In this document: positions 44,246 to 55,835 of the stretch, in pieces
Layout: the number at the start of each line of letters is the position of its first letter
How positions within the stretch are numbered: the stretch's first letter is position 1
Origin: Trichobilharzia regenti
Taxonomy: Eukaryota; Platyhelminthes; Trematoda; Strigeidida; Schistosomatidae
Length of the DNA stretch: 64,000 nucleotides
Direction: 5' to 3'
NCBI GenBank assembly: GCA_944472135.2
Contig: OX235265.1
Coordinates: 55,501,112-55,565,111, forward strand
The notes under the pieces: model-generated
Seen by the model: the letters and a program-made list of their open reading frames with translations, nothing else
Database searches by the model: none
Told to the model about the DNA's origin: nothing
Program-made: the position numbers and the translations under genes

Positions 44246-45010
44246 ATTCGTTATTTTCTCAGCATTTGTTTTTTTATATCAATTTATCATTTGTATAGAT
44301 TTGCAGATTTACTTCCCGTATGGGTTATTGACACAGCAGTAGATGTGTCTAATCTCTTTACCTATGCATTCAAATTCCAACATAAAACAACAGACAACGC
44401 TAGAAACGACGAGATACTAACGCACTATTGCAAGAACACACTAACAAATATTTTTATGGTAAAGGAACTCATGCAGATCATGTGAATTTATTATCTACAT
44501 ACATATCGGTGAAGAAAATTTTTAACTACGATCATCTACCCAAACTGACCAACTTCACGCGCACACACCACACACACAGAAACATACACTGATTGTCAGT
44601 ATTAACCAGCACAAAGAGGGTATGGAAACACATGGGCATAGAAACTTTAGTAGTAAATAACTTTCTGATATTTTTGTGTTACTTTTTAACTAACAGACGA
44701 TCAGACAATAAATTACTGATTATATGAAAATAATAAAAGCATTTGGCTTTATTTTCTTCAAATTTATACAATAAAAAAGAATAAAAGAAAACAAAACTTT
44801 CTGGTAAGTGTATTTTCATCAAATTGATGCATTTTAATTTCTAATATTTATACAGATTAGATCATAGAGTGACAGGCAGTCATATCACAGATGCTAGAGT
44901 ATGGGATGCCTACTCATGGACATTAGTAGATTTTCGAACTGTCATATACTTAAGAAGCGATAAGTGGTCTTTATGTTAAGCAGCTGATCAATCTGCAGGG
45001 AATCTCAGAG
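44246..45010. other. no recognised gene
   Basis: AT-rich with a short open frame (44291-44485) lacking any known domain. Confidence 0.45.
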
Positions 45011-45014
45011 AGAA

Positions 45015-45241
45015 AGTTCGTGAATTGGCAGAAGTTAGAATTCAAGGACCATTGGATCGGGTCCCAGTGGCTCAATGGTCTACGAGCTCGCCTTGTAACC
45101 AGAAGGTCCTGGGTTCGAATCCCGGTGGGTGCGTACTGCTGAAGAGTCCCAAACTAGGACGAAACAGCTGTCCAGTACTCCCAGGTTTTCCAGTGGTTCT
45201 CTAACTGATGTCACCTCATGATTAAATCCTCCATGCAATCA
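45015..45241 (+). repeat. HHR-SINE, best preserved copy
   Basis: A tRNA-like head has an A-box-like TGGCTCAATGGTC (45068-45080) and a perfect B box GGTTCGAATCC (45112-45122). The ribozyme follows at 45131-45180 and the tail ends 'cctccatgcaatcaaa' at 45241. The leader before 45015 is lost relative to the tandem copies at 20729-21426. The head would drive Pol III transcription and the ribozyme would cut the transcript just after the B-box region. Confidence 0.9.
45131..45180 (+). ncRNA. hammerhead ribozyme with complete canonical core
   Basis: All conserved positions are present. Core strand CTGAAGA is at 45139-45145 (CUGANGA). Stem II GTCC (45146-45149) pairs with GGAC (45157-45160) around loop CAAACTA. 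GAA A15.1 is at 45161-45164. Stem III is the self-complementary ACAGCTGT (45164-45171), and C17 is at 45172, so cleavage would follow 45172. Stem I is GTACTG (45133-45138) with CAGTAC (45173-45178). This is a type I hammerhead with a zero-loop stem III, which in schistosome repeats is known to act mainly as a dimer. Activity is inferred, not shown. Confidence 0.88.
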
Positions 45242-45270
45242 AAAGTTCTTACACACAAATTCCCCTTTAG

Positions 45271-45508
45271 AAATTTGAAAAGAGATAGAAACGAGCATTG
45301 GAGCAAAATAACACTGAACCAATTTCATTTAGTGATTTCTTTTCACCGTTATGCGACTTGTAACCTTTAGTATAACTAGTCATAATACTATTTTAACATA
45401 TTTGTGTTTATCAACGAGAATCAATCCTCGTATAAATGATATTGTAATATTATCACGGTGAAATAAAACATCGCGATGACAAGTTATCTTAAAGTATATA
45501 TATATATC
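45271..45508. repeat. direct repeat copy 2, ending in (TA)n
   Basis: Matches 32918-33170 base for base as far as I can compare, ending in a shorter TA tract (45494-45507). Confidence 0.93.
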
Positions 45509-45904
45509 CTTTATAAGCGAAATTTCTCATGAGGAAACTGTTACCAGGTATAGTCACACTGAAAACAAATATTGGTTAAGCAGTTTGATGAGTCAGGCAT
45601 AATAGAATAAAACCAGTGGGATTGAGAGAATCGAGAAACGAAAATAGAATTTGATGTGTACGAATTCTGATGGGAAGATGACGATTTGGTGTCTAATAAA
45701 ATACAGTAAGTAGAGTTGGAAGGACCGAAAGCGAAAGTTTATTTGGACAGGTATCATGTAATCCCACTAGTCGTCATAATTTTTAATTGGTTATCAGGAT
45801 TCAGAAGGGAAAATAAAAACAAGCACAAAAGTGAGGTTCTAGAGATTTCATTCATTTTAATGTCACCCTTGTCAAAAATGACATCCATTATAGAATAGTT
45901 CAAA
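45509..45904. other. no gene seen
   Basis: AT-rich spacer before the RTE fragment. Confidence 0.5.
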
Positions 45905-46730
45905 TGGAATGGAATGGGAAATCTGTTTCTTCTACATAAACTGGAAGATATGCAAGTGAAAAGTAACAAGTTGGCAGAAGAAGCATCAAAGATAGGACTT
46001 CACGTGAACATAGATAAAACAGAGATGATGAAGATTCCTAGCCAACATCAACAACAACAACAACAGACAACAATCAGCATAAGTGGGAAGAACCTGAAAG
46101 AAACAACCTCCTTCACCTACCTGGGAAGCATCGTCTCAACTACAGGCGGAACTGATGAGGACATCAAAGCCAGAATCGGAAAAGCAAGACAAGCTTTCAT
46201 TACTCTCAAATCTGTGTGGAGGTCAACAGCACTCAGCATCAAAAATAAAATCCGGATTTTCAAATCCAATGTGAAGTCAGTGCTACTATACGGATCAGAG
46301 ACTTGGCGAGTCATAAAGAGCATCTTAAACAAACTTCAAACCTTCATTAACAGCTGTCTCCGCTCAGTACTACCCAAGGTCAGATGGCCAGAAAAGATCA
46401 GCAACAGGGATCTCCGGGAATGAACCAACCCATCAGGAACAGATTGTGCAGCAAATAGGCAGGAAGAAATGGAGATGGATTGGCCATACGCTGAGGAAAC
46501 CATCAAGTGACATCACTAGACAAGCCCTCGAGTGGAACCCGAAAGGGAGGCGGCGAGTTGGTCGTCCAAGGGTGACTTTGAGGAGGTCATGTGAAGAGGA
46601 GATGAAAGCATGTGGACAGACCTGGAGCAGGGTGAAAAAGTTGTCAGAAAACCGAAGGCAATGGAGGTGCGCAGCTGAAGCCCTATGTTCCTCTAGGAAC
46701 TAAAGGATACAATAATAATAATAATAACTC
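45905..46730 (+). mobile_element. RTE-clade LINE, 5'-truncated 3' end
   Basis: Begins within the sequence after the catalytic loop (HKLEDMQVKSNKLAEEA), runs through the C-terminus and ends at 'gaagccctatgttcctctag' with an (ATA)n tail to about 46728. It is much better preserved than the 1-1945 copy. The 5' truncation and simple tail are those of a LINE insertion. Confidence 0.9.
45914..46703 (+). pseudogene. RTE reverse transcriptase C-terminus, one frameshift
   Basis: The first frame (to 46423) reads GLHVNIDKTEMMKIPSQHQQ, TSFTYLGSIVSTTGGTDEDI, KARIGKARQAFITLKSVW, SVLLYGSETWRVIKS. The second frame (46446-46703) reads IGRKKWRWIGHTLRKPSSDI, then RRVGRPRVTLRRSCEEEMKA and ends ALCSSRN. A single indel near 46420-46445 separates them. 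These are the thumb and C-terminal zinc-less tail of RTE RT. A poly-Gln stretch from CAA repeats varies between copies. Confidence 0.88.
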
Positions 46731-46734
46731 AAAT

Positions 46735-47349
46735 TCATTTGTGATATAAACATTAAAGTCAGGTAAATCCCAGAAAACCAACGTTTGAATAAAGCATAAG
46801 TAATCGACCTTCTAAAAGCTCTTACAATTTCATTGGTTAAGACATTGAGATACGGTGTACGGCCATAACAGAATGACATTATTTGATAAAATACAGATAC
46901 TATTTAACTACCAAGCTTAGCTAATCAGTACCTGTATGACAGTGTTGACTTCGTGAAGCTCGTCAGAAAACCGTGGTAAACGAATAAGGAATGGATGACT
47001 GTTGTCTTTTAGCTTAAGAGTCATCGGCAGCCTGCCTGTGGCGGATTGAGCAGAGAGTCCCATGATGTGGCATTTGACCTTATCATGGGTTAAAATTTCT
47101 TAAAGCAACACTTGAAGGGATCCGAAGGTAACTTACCAATTTATCATCTTCGATACATACAGTAGCCAGTTAATGAACGATTGTTCTGAATAAGTGTTGA
47201 CGTTGATCAACTATACGGTGAAAATCCTTAAACTTATCCTTCATAGACGTTCCCACCAAACAATAAATCTTTTAGTGAAACATGACATTCTGTCGAATAT
47301 AAAATATTCAACATGGATACCATGAGATTAACAGTGCATTATATTCTTA
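46735..47349. other. no gene seen
   Basis: AT-rich. A possible very decayed SINE phrase ('cagagagtcccatgatg' near 47050) is too weak to call. Confidence 0.45.
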
Positions 47350-47560
47350 ATTAACAAACGGAAGTTAGAACTCACCAGCCATTGGTTACTGGGAGTGCTT
47401 CCCAAGCCGGAATTCCTGGGTTCGAACCCTAGTAGAGTGACGGGTGCATGTTACAAAACAGTCTTTAACTAGGACGCAGCAGCTGTCTAGTACTCTTGGA
47501 TGTCAATGCTTCTCTAGTTAGTGTCAGCTCATAGTGATTTAACTCGAAACCATGTAAACC
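47350..47560 (+). repeat. HHR-SINE, diverged
   Basis: B box GGGTTCGAACCC (47420-47431), then ribozyme relic 'tctttaactaggacgcagca' and tail 'gtgtcagctcatagtgattt'. The first core strand is destroyed (ttacaaaacag). Confidence 0.75.
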
Positions 47561-48050
47561 AACACTTGGCAATTTATGGTCATAATCTATTATCTGACTA
47601 ACTTTGTTTTCTTTCATCAATTATTCATTAAATAAGTTTTAGAAAAACAAAATTTTCTGAAATTGAACTACCAATTTGTTTCTTATATATGTGGGAATAG
47701 TGTTTCCATATTATTTAAATAGTTCTTCTCTCACTTCACATTGTTCTCATATATGGTGTTTAATCTATATTTTTATTTCATTCTACCCAACCTATTCATG
47801 CGCCTTTCAGTAGGACAGCACGCATGTTTTCATCCTGCAAAACAGTACTCTTTTGACAGGAAAAGTCGGAAGCAGATGAGGAGAAGAACAGACAAGTTAG
47901 TAACTTATTTTCTTACCTGGAACATTTTTTCCTCTTTATTAACTCAATATCCTATAACTTGCATACTAATTCCTACCTTAGGTTTAGTATAATGCACTCT
48001 AATTCATGCATATACACGTATATACAAACGGCCTCTTCTTTATTTGTTTC
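47561..48050. other. no recognised gene
   Basis: AT-rich. An 83-codon open frame (47741-47992) shows no domain. Confidence 0.45.
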
Positions 48051-48051
48051 A

Positions 48052-48230
48052 GGTTTGACCTAGGGTTGATACCAGTTAGAGAACCATTGAAAACCAGTGT
48101 ATACCGGGCAGTTGTTTTGTCCTAATTTGGAGCTCGTCATCACTACGCACCCGCTGGGTTTCGAACACGGGACCTTCTGGCTAAAATGCAAGCTTGTAGA
48201 CCATTCAGCCACTAGGAATCCATTCGGTCG
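48052..48230 (-). repeat. HHR-SINE subfamily II, minus strand, diverged
   Basis: On the minus strand: 'gtggctgaatggtctacaag' head, B box 'cgtgttcgaaaccc', ribozyme region with TGATGA, and the tail 'ggttctctaactggtatcaa'. The ribozyme has C3 changed to G and G12 changed to A. Confidence 0.78.
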
Positions 48231-48259
48231 CCTATGAATTCCAGCTTCTACCGATTCCT

Positions 48260-48500
48260 TATTTTAAAAAAGGAATATTCCCATACGAAGAAGACGTGAC
48301 CTGTGAAAGAAATTTTCTTTTCAACGATTCATTTTGAAAAGCTGTACAATCGTATTTATATTTAACAACGAATTCAAAAGACCAGTCAGATGCTGATAAA
48401 TTTGTTCTGGAAAATGTATTACTTAACGTAAGGTGTAATCCAGAAGGGAACGACAAATTGGAGATTAGAAATGTATATTTGCAATTCAACTAATTTGACA
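48260..48500 (-). repeat. PLE-type terminal repeat fragment
   Basis: Minus strand 'ataaatacgattgtacagc' and 'cgttgaaaagaaaatttc' match the terminal motif at 14030-14115. No coding sequence. Confidence 0.55.
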
Positions 48501-50705
48501 GTTGACAGGAAATATTTCTTACCCATTTACTATAAATCCACAAATCCACAGCTTATTTGGTGATTTCGTCGAAAAGAGAATTTTCTTCCTTTCAACCGCT
48601 GTTTTAATATTTCCTATGTTCTAATGTGTATATTCTGTGATCAGAAAATGAACTAGAAGTTGAGTTGAAGTAATAAGCGGGAATGGTGATTAACCAGTAT
48701 AACTGTATAAAGTAGACGTAAACTAGTGGAAAGATGGTGGAGTGTTTATATTATATCTGTACGAAAATGCATTGTTATTAATAAACAATACTATAGTGAC
48801 AATAAAATAGGGATAATAATAATAATAATAGCAAAGTTATACAACAAAATGAAGTAAAATTATTGTGAGAACTTTACTCTGGCCACGGTAGGGTGAGTGA
48901 GTGTGTGTAGCGCTTTTAAACGCAGAGGTCTGTTTTCAAATCCCGAATGGCCAATGATTCAACTATGTCTAGATGGCATATTCAAATTCCTTTCGTGAGA
49001 TATTTAGGGACCCCGCATAACACTATGAATCAGTCATGCGACAATGCCTGATGTCCAGAGTTGACAGGGTACTCGAAAATAGAGCTACTGGTATTCTCCT
49101 TTGGCTAGATAGGCTGGATAGTGTTCCAGAATACGTTTGACGTTGTTTACAGCCAATATGCTTTGTTCTACATGGTAAATACAAATTGACGTGACCGAAA
49201 GCTGTATCTTATCCTAAATGTTTGACTGGATTAACCGCCTACTGAAGAATGTGGTATGTAAGGTGGCTGCTTGAAATATATATATATATCATGAAAGGGT
49301 TAATTGTGAGAACGTTGTGTTTAGCAGAAGGAATAGAGTTGATAATGTATTTCGATGTCACTATTCTTAAACATATATGCATGTATGTAAACAACAAACA
49401 ACACTGAGTGACGAAATCACTTTTTCTGAATTATCAGTTGGAGACAGAAGTTAACAAACTAACATGATTTCTTCTCTATGTACAGTGTTCATTATTCTCC
49501 TTAGTGGATCAATATCCACTGAAGAGAAATTCAAATATTAGACGTAGAATAATGAATTCCAGTTTACAACCATTCAGTAATGAAGTCGTAAAACTCTTTG
49601 GGTGATCATTAAAATGTTAGTCACTTCTCGTTTCAGTCCTGAGCGTGACCATAGGTTCAATGCACTTAGGTCATTTTAATCTAATATAAATCACTTGATA
49701 CATGTTAATATATTATAAAATTCCTTATCTGCACAGCAGAAAGGTTTTTGTCACATATTTCTATGATGTATAAGTAATTTCAGTATTATTTCAAGTGGAT
49801 TAATTATTCATTTTACGAGAGATGACGTGGCTTTCAAGTTCACTTGGTATAGACAAAAACCTATCGATTATGTCTGAAATTTTGGGCGTGAGGCTAACAA
49901 ACCATTACCGTAAGATAGAACAAAACTAGTGCTAATTATAGTTCGAAAGCTAAAAATTTAGGCCCTATGTTTCAGTCAGCACGCAAAGGAATGAGTCAGC
50001 ATGCCTGAAATTTAGTCTGTGACTTTGCAAATATTGCTTATTTTCGTTTTCAACATCTTAGCAAATATCTAAACTTATAAATAAATCAATAATAAAATGA
50101 TAATATCTGTAATGGTGCCTGTTTCATAACTAAACTGTGAGTTGCAGACAGTTTCCTTTGGATGGCAGTTAAGACAGCTGATCAATGGTGTTCCAGGATA
50201 ACATGATGTCAACAACGAATAATCGTAGAATTTTATTCGGTAATATTTCCGAAGTATTCTGTTCTTTCTGTCGTATTTTCTCTCCTCACTTAACTATAGC
50301 GGGTTTATATTTATTTTCCTGTACGCCAGTGTGTTCAGGTTACCCTACCTTATTTACAATATGTTTGCTTATACTGTCAACAACACGAATGAATTTATAT
50401 GACTGAGTTGTCTTACCATAAATGTGAAGTATATCACGTCAACCCAACATCTCTTCGTAATAATAATGCTGCATTTATTCAGTTATGTCAAATTAACATC
50501 ACAGGCTAGAGTAGCATTAAAATTAGTGTTAAGAATATGCCTTATAAATTCCACGGTGTATACAGGATATGTGTAATTTTATTAAAAAAATAGTAGTGTT
50601 CAAACGTAGTCAGTAATATCATATTAGACAGAAGAAATATACACACTTCCTCAAAAATAAAATCACAAGTGGACACGAGCTAGAATTCAACACTCATTGA
50701 ATTTC
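48501..50705. other. no gene recognised
   Basis: AT-rich, with an ATA run near 48811-48830 and a (TA)n run near 49276-49289. A tRNA-like phrase near 48930 ('gttttcaaatccc') may be an old SINE head. Short open frames only. Confidence 0.45.
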
Positions 50706-51003
50706 ACTTAATTTCTAGCGGAAAATAGGGCTTCGAGCTTTCAGGTATCAATAGAGGTGGTGTTGTTTTCACAGGTTAGAGTGGTTAGCCTCTCGCCCAA
50801 CCTTCCCACCTTTCCAGCCTTACTACCGGTTCGTCAAGTTTTAGCAGTGCATCGGGCGGAAATCGGACCCGGACCTCCGGTGTGGCTGGTGAGCATTGTA
50901 CGGCGGAACCACTGACGGAAGCACAAACAATAATCTGGCCTGGGCGTAACATGACTGTTTATTTTTTAGTGGTTTTAGATATAGTATGTGCAAAAGTCCA
51001 TAT
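50706..51003 (-). repeat. SINE family B, minus strand, with 5' extension
   Basis: The minus-strand copy shows B-box GGTCCGGGTCCGATTTCC-like sequence near 50860, body, and an RTE-like end 'gaagccctattttccgctag'. It shares a further 75 bp beyond the head ('gcaaaagtccatatatata' end) with the plus copy at 54440-54660. Confidence 0.8.
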
Positions 51004-51094
51004 ATATATATTATTATTATTATTATTATTGCTTTTTATGGGCCATCATCGTATAATTGCTGAATGAGGTTTACAAATGTATGCAGTACTGTAA
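51004..51094. repeat. microsatellite (TA)n and (ATT)n
   Basis: Short TA then ATT repeats at 51000-51030, followed by AT-rich sequence. Confidence 0.7.
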
Positions 51095-51455
51095 TGACTA
51101 TGGTTGAAGCAGTTACCAAATCACTTCGCAGTTGACGCCATCAAAGGCCTTTACAAAGTCGATGGATTCGAGGTAATGGTTGAACTACCTCTCTAGACTC
51201 TGTTCAATGATGACGGAATGTGCTGTAATTTGGTCGGGCAGATTTATTTACCCACGGCATCTGTTGGTCTTTCCAGGATGCTGCTGCTCAATATTTTCCC
51301 TTCGGTACTCATGGGTATGATTCCGTGCCAATTCTTGAGTATACTTAGGTCACTATTCATCGGTAGTTTGAAAAGCAATCTTTAGGCCATGTGGACGTCC
51401 TGTAGTATTGATGAGAGTATGTTCTCTGTAGTCTGCGGATTTGTCATTAGTGCTT
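51095..51455 (-). pseudogene. RTE reverse transcriptase fragment, minus strand
   Basis: The minus strand contains NWHGIIPMSTEGKILSSSIL (the NWRGI block, near 51330-51270) and, after stops, IDFVKAFDGV (motif A, near 51170-51140) followed by CEVIW. Both align with the 1-1945 and 62361 copies. It is internally truncated and full of stops. Confidence 0.78.
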
Positions 51456-52824
51456 TGGTGCGACAAATCTCTTATTCATCATAATGAATCAACCATGTGA
51501 ACCAATAAGATTTGAAACGAAAGCATTTCATGGAAAAACTGATTAATTTTTTTGTCAAATAAAACAAAGAAATGACAACGACTTGGAATTTACAGCATTA
51601 GATCACCAGCATTCAAGTTCAGAGAAATCTAATATTAGTTATTCAACCATGTAATTCATTTTCATTGATTAGATTATCATGAAATTGATCAGTAATAATA
51701 TTGATATATCTTAAGTAATTGCATGAATCAGTCATGGAAAAATAAATTTTTATCGGTTTGTGATAAGAATTTGATTGGTTTTACATCAAAACTATAAAGA
51801 GGACCATTGTAAATCAATGAGAATTAGAAAGATCTTTTCTTTTTGTTTGGAGAATGTATGAGTGTGAGCATAGGCCAACAGCATAGAGCCTACTCGTATA
51901 GCAGTTATCAGGTTCAAGATGGATATTGTGGCGATAAGATATAAAATCATGACTTCACGCTGAAGTTGAATATGTTGTCCATCAGGACAACGGAAGCTTT
52001 ATAGTGAAACCATTCAGTTAAAACAACACAGCAATACTTAAAACACCCACCTATGCTAAACTCCTCCATTATTATATCAACAGCTCATCAGGCTAAACTC
52101 AAGACAACAGTGAAGATTGATAGCACTGTTCAGCAAATTGCATTTCAACCCAGTGAGTGAGTTGTGATATTCTCACCTCAATATCTGAAGGTTTGAAATC
52201 CAATGCCCAGTTAATTGTAGACTTTTGTATCGTCAAATAGTTGTCAACTAGGAAGAAATGAGAATCCAGCGTTCCCTAATCTTCTGCAATGCCTTCAGAT
52301 CATGTCTATTTGTTAAGAAATTCATCTTAGAAAAAGAGATGTTCCAATTCCTCGAAAGTGATCATACATGAATGGAATTGAAAAATGTCTCATTTAATCA
52401 TCTGTATGCATATGGGTGTTAAACAAGAGGTTTAGTCCTTATCATTATAATAATACATGCATTTCACTCAAGTCTTCGCAATAATTCATCTTAGAAAAGA
52501 AGAATAAAAATTAGGATGATCTTGAATTGTGTTGATTGTTATTACTGGCAGTCTGTTAGAAACAGCTGCACTTATAAACTGTTGGCAATATTGCACGACA
52601 ATTTTGAGTTGTAAAGGATTTTTTTTAATGAAAATGAATTCTTGGAAAATCGCATCATTCAGCATGCATTTGACTGTTCTAAACATCGTTATACTTATTC
52701 ATTTTTTAAAAGTGTTATTTTAAAAATTAATAGAGTATGAAAATTTAGTGAACTCACTCCCTGCATTAAGTAATGACTGGTAGGTTCATGTCTCTTGGAT
52801 TTCATAAAAATAACTTTTACAATT
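51456..52824. other. no gene seen
   Basis: AT-rich. Overlapping short frames on both strands near 52486-52723 show no domain. Confidence 0.5.
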
Positions 52825-53055
52825 TTCTTCCCTTTACGCTACCAGTAGAACATAGGGCTTCAGTCTAAAGTCTTGAAGTTTCGGTTACAGTGGTGTTTAT
52901 TTTTACGGGATGGGCTTCCTAGCTTCATGCCCTACCTCCCATCTTTACCAGTCTTATCACTGACTTAGCAAGGTTATGGTGTGCGTCAGCCAGGAATCGA
53001 AACACGGACTACATGCGTGGTTGGCGAGAATTATGTCACTGTGCCACCACCGCAA
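52825..53055 (-). repeat. SINE family B, minus strand, RTE-like tail
   Basis: Minus strand: head 'gtggcacagtgacataattc', B-box region 'gtgtttcgattcc', body 'gatgggaggtagggcatgaa', end 'gaagccctatgttctactgg'. Confidence 0.82.
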
Positions 53056-54330
53056 AAACATTTACCATTCGTCAAAACTGAAAATAATTTTAGAATAAAA
53101 CTAAGGACGGTACCAAATCATGGGTGCAAGCAGACGGTAAGCCAATAAAAGTTAACCAATCTAGTCTAACAAGAGATTAGGGTGATCCTTAAACCTAATT
53201 AAGACAGAATACCTTTCGGATAATAAGTGACTGTTATGAATAAGTAACTTAAAATGTAGGCTTTAGTACCATGCAGTTACAGATAAACGCATCATAGTAA
53301 CAGCCCTCTCCACTTCCCTATAGCATCCTAATAGAAGTCACTACTAAATAAAGGATATAAATCAATATATTAACATATGGATTCAGAAAGGCAAACACTG
53401 GTTTTACGTCTACATATTTATCTGATAAGGGAAGTAACATAGACAACGGGTTTTGAAATGCCATTGAGACAAAAATGCTGTCAATTAAAGAAGAAAGAGA
53501 ATATCCCCCTCCTTCGCCCCCACCCCCAAACAGGTATATATTTATTCACATTAAGAAGAAATGTGCACTAAATAGATAGGTTTTTAACTTATCTTACTGC
53601 CTTCATTAGTAGAACGAGACATTGAAATGATTATGATGACAACAACCAAGCCAGTATTTATCTACACAATTAACATTAAAATTGTTACTATCCTTGAATT
53701 GTTTTAACTAACCGACTTATGAATGACATGTGACTTGTTGTATTTATCTGCCATCTATTTATGTTGATTGATTTATTTACATTACTGTAATGATATAAAC
53801 TATGCACAGAAATACAGATACACAATACACTTAAGTTTTTTCAATCGATTGAAAAACTGAGTGTATTAATAACGACGACATATAATGGAACGAGACTTCA
53901 TTGATTGAGTGACTATCAGGAATAGTCTTGGATTGGCAATATTTAACAATGTGATGCGTAAGAATTAATAGAGAAAAAGGAATCTGAGTTGCAGCTGAAT
54001 TCAAACCAGCGGTTCCGTATAATGACTGAGCCAATATATTTTGTAAAAGTGACAAATGTTTTAGAAATATATGAACAATGATCGAGCTTAAGAAGTAAAT
54101 ATTAGTTAAGAAAAGACAGAATAATGAACAGAGAGTAGTCAGATTTTCGAATTCTTCATTAAGTTCTAATTGATATGAATATAATAATAAAAGAATTAGT
54201 TGTTATTAACAACGTTAGTGTCTTAAATTACATTGAATCAATACTATCTACAAATTACATTTCAAAAGCACCGGTAACACAGGAATAATATGCTTTTTCT
54301 ATAGTTTGGTTTGAAAGGGTTTGTTCTGCC
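53056..54330. other. no gene seen
   Basis: AT-rich, with a C-rich patch near 53503-53530. Nothing recognised. Confidence 0.5.
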
Positions 54331-54380
54331 TTTACGAGTTGATTACGGATTGATATAAGTTAGAGAACCATTAAAAATGG
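54331..54380 (-). repeat. HHR-SINE subfamily II tail fragment
   Basis: 'acgagttgattacggattga' and 'agttagagaaccattaaaaa' match the tail of the 26-kb palindrome arms. Followed at 54391-54425 by a (TA)n tract. Confidence 0.75.
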
Positions 54381-54389
54381 TCATTCAAA

Positions 54390-54431
<42 letters not shown>

Positions 54432-54439
54432 GTATATGT

Positions 54440-54660
54440 ATATGGACTTTTGCACATACTATATCTAAAACCACTAAAAAATAAACAGTCATGTTACGCC
54501 CAGGCCAGATTATTGTTTGTGCTTCCGTCAGTGGTTCCGTCGTACAATGCTCACCAACCACACCGGAGGTCCGGGTCCGATTTCCACCCGATGCTCAACA
54601 CCACCTCTATTGATACCTGAGAGCTCGAAGCCCTATTTTCCGCTAGGCAAGAAATCGGTG
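54440..54660 (+). repeat. SINE family B, plus strand, internally deleted
   Basis: Reverse-complement partner of 50706-51003: 'tggacttttgcacatactat' at the 5' end, B-box region near 54565, then a jump of about 80 bp to 'caccacctctattgatacct' and the end 'gaagccctattttccgctag'. Confidence 0.8.
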
Positions 54661-54699
54661 AGACAAAAATGTAAAACCCTAACATTACTTGTCCGCTAA

Positions 54700-54795
54700 T
54701 CCGTAGCAATAGGATATAGCAATAACAATAACAATTTCGCTTTATTCCAGAAACAGTACTTGTGGTACAGTGTGGAATTTTCAGCACAAAAGTAC
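54700..54795 (-). repeat. CR1-like LINE 3' end fragment
   Basis: Minus strand 'acaagtactgtttctggaat' and 'aaagcgaaattgttattgtt' match the 3' end of the element at 7329-7967. Only the last 80 bp are present, with an ATTGTT tail. Confidence 0.7.
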
Positions 54796-54974
54796 TTTCC
54801 TACTTATTTGGGTCTCTTTAAATTAGATGAACAATTACATTTTGGAGTGATAGTATTCCTAATCTAAATCAGGTGTAGTCAGTCCAGCATTATTAATATG
54901 ATGTTAGAAATCGAATCAAATCATCTATTTATCTATGTATCATGATGGTGAGGAGAAGTGAACATGCCAAAGCT

Positions 54975-54981
<7 letters not shown>

Positions 54982-55031
<50 letters not shown>
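54982..55031. repeat. (TA)n microsatellite, about 50 bp
   Basis: Uninterrupted TA alternation, the longest in the window. Confidence 0.95.
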
Positions 55032-55033
<2 letters not shown>

Positions 55034-55035
55034 TC

Positions 55036-55125
55036 TTTTCACAAGAAATTATTTCCGGTGAGGTAAATGAATCAAAGGTGTGAATACATGAAATATTAAT
55101 AATAGTGTGGAATTCAATTATGATA
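55036..55125 (+). repeat. dispersed repeat shared with 59920-60005
   Basis: 'gaatcaaaggtgtgaataca' and 'tgaaatattaataatagtgt' recur with small changes near 59940-59990. Family unknown; a PLE end is possible. Confidence 0.65.
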
Positions 55126-55835
55126 ATCTGCTAATATTCATTAGAATAGGAGGCTCTCTATGCATCTATGTAGGAAATTCGTTAGCGCAAACTACCAGGT
55201 GTATTAACGCTCATACCAGATTATCGTCATTGAAATACAATGAAAGTCTTGTCGTTGTCAAATGCCTATGTTAAATGACCACACACACCAGTAGTGAGCA
55301 TCACAGATATTTGCAGGACCTGGAGTTATTACATAGTATCTGCACATTAATTTATAAATATCGAAATGAAAATAGGGAAAATAATATGATGATACTCAGC
55401 AGAAGATTAAGCAAATCAGTATAGGCCGTATGGTGATAAATATGATGATAAAGTGTAAATACAATCTACGTGTTGCTCATAATCATATCAAATGGATATG
55501 ATTATTTGCATTTGGGTTACTGAAAGAATGACAGGAGTATATTTCTGCATCCATTTTAGGGGATGTGTCGGAAATAATATTTCTGCAACAAAGTGCTATC
55601 AAGATGTTTGATACTAGCAGACCGGGACAGTTTTTTGAAAATCGTAGAAATGTACTCATCGCATTGTTAGCATTCATCAGTTGACAGCTCATAAAGAGCA
55701 CATTTGAACAAGGATATGCACCCACTTAACTCTGCAACATAAGAAGTGATTGTACCTTTAAGACTAAGCATAGGTTGTTTAAAAGTTTTAGAATTCGGAC
55801 TAAAGGGATTAGGCCTAAGGGCTTTCCAGAAAAAA
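55126..55835. other. AT-rich; PLE end motif near 55470
   Basis: The minus strand near 55490-55465 reads 'ttgatatgattatgagcaa', the PLE terminal motif seen at 6302-6346. The 80-codon minus frame next to it is not convincingly a PLE protein. Confidence 0.4.

Noticed and set aside
45015..45125. tRNA gene in the HHR-SINE head
   Set aside because: A and B boxes are present but no acceptor or anticodon stems form a cloverleaf, and the sequence recurs in many copies, so it is a SINE head.
55483..55725. PLE protein on the minus strand
   Set aside because: The frame does not align with known PLE blocks, although a PLE end motif lies beside it.
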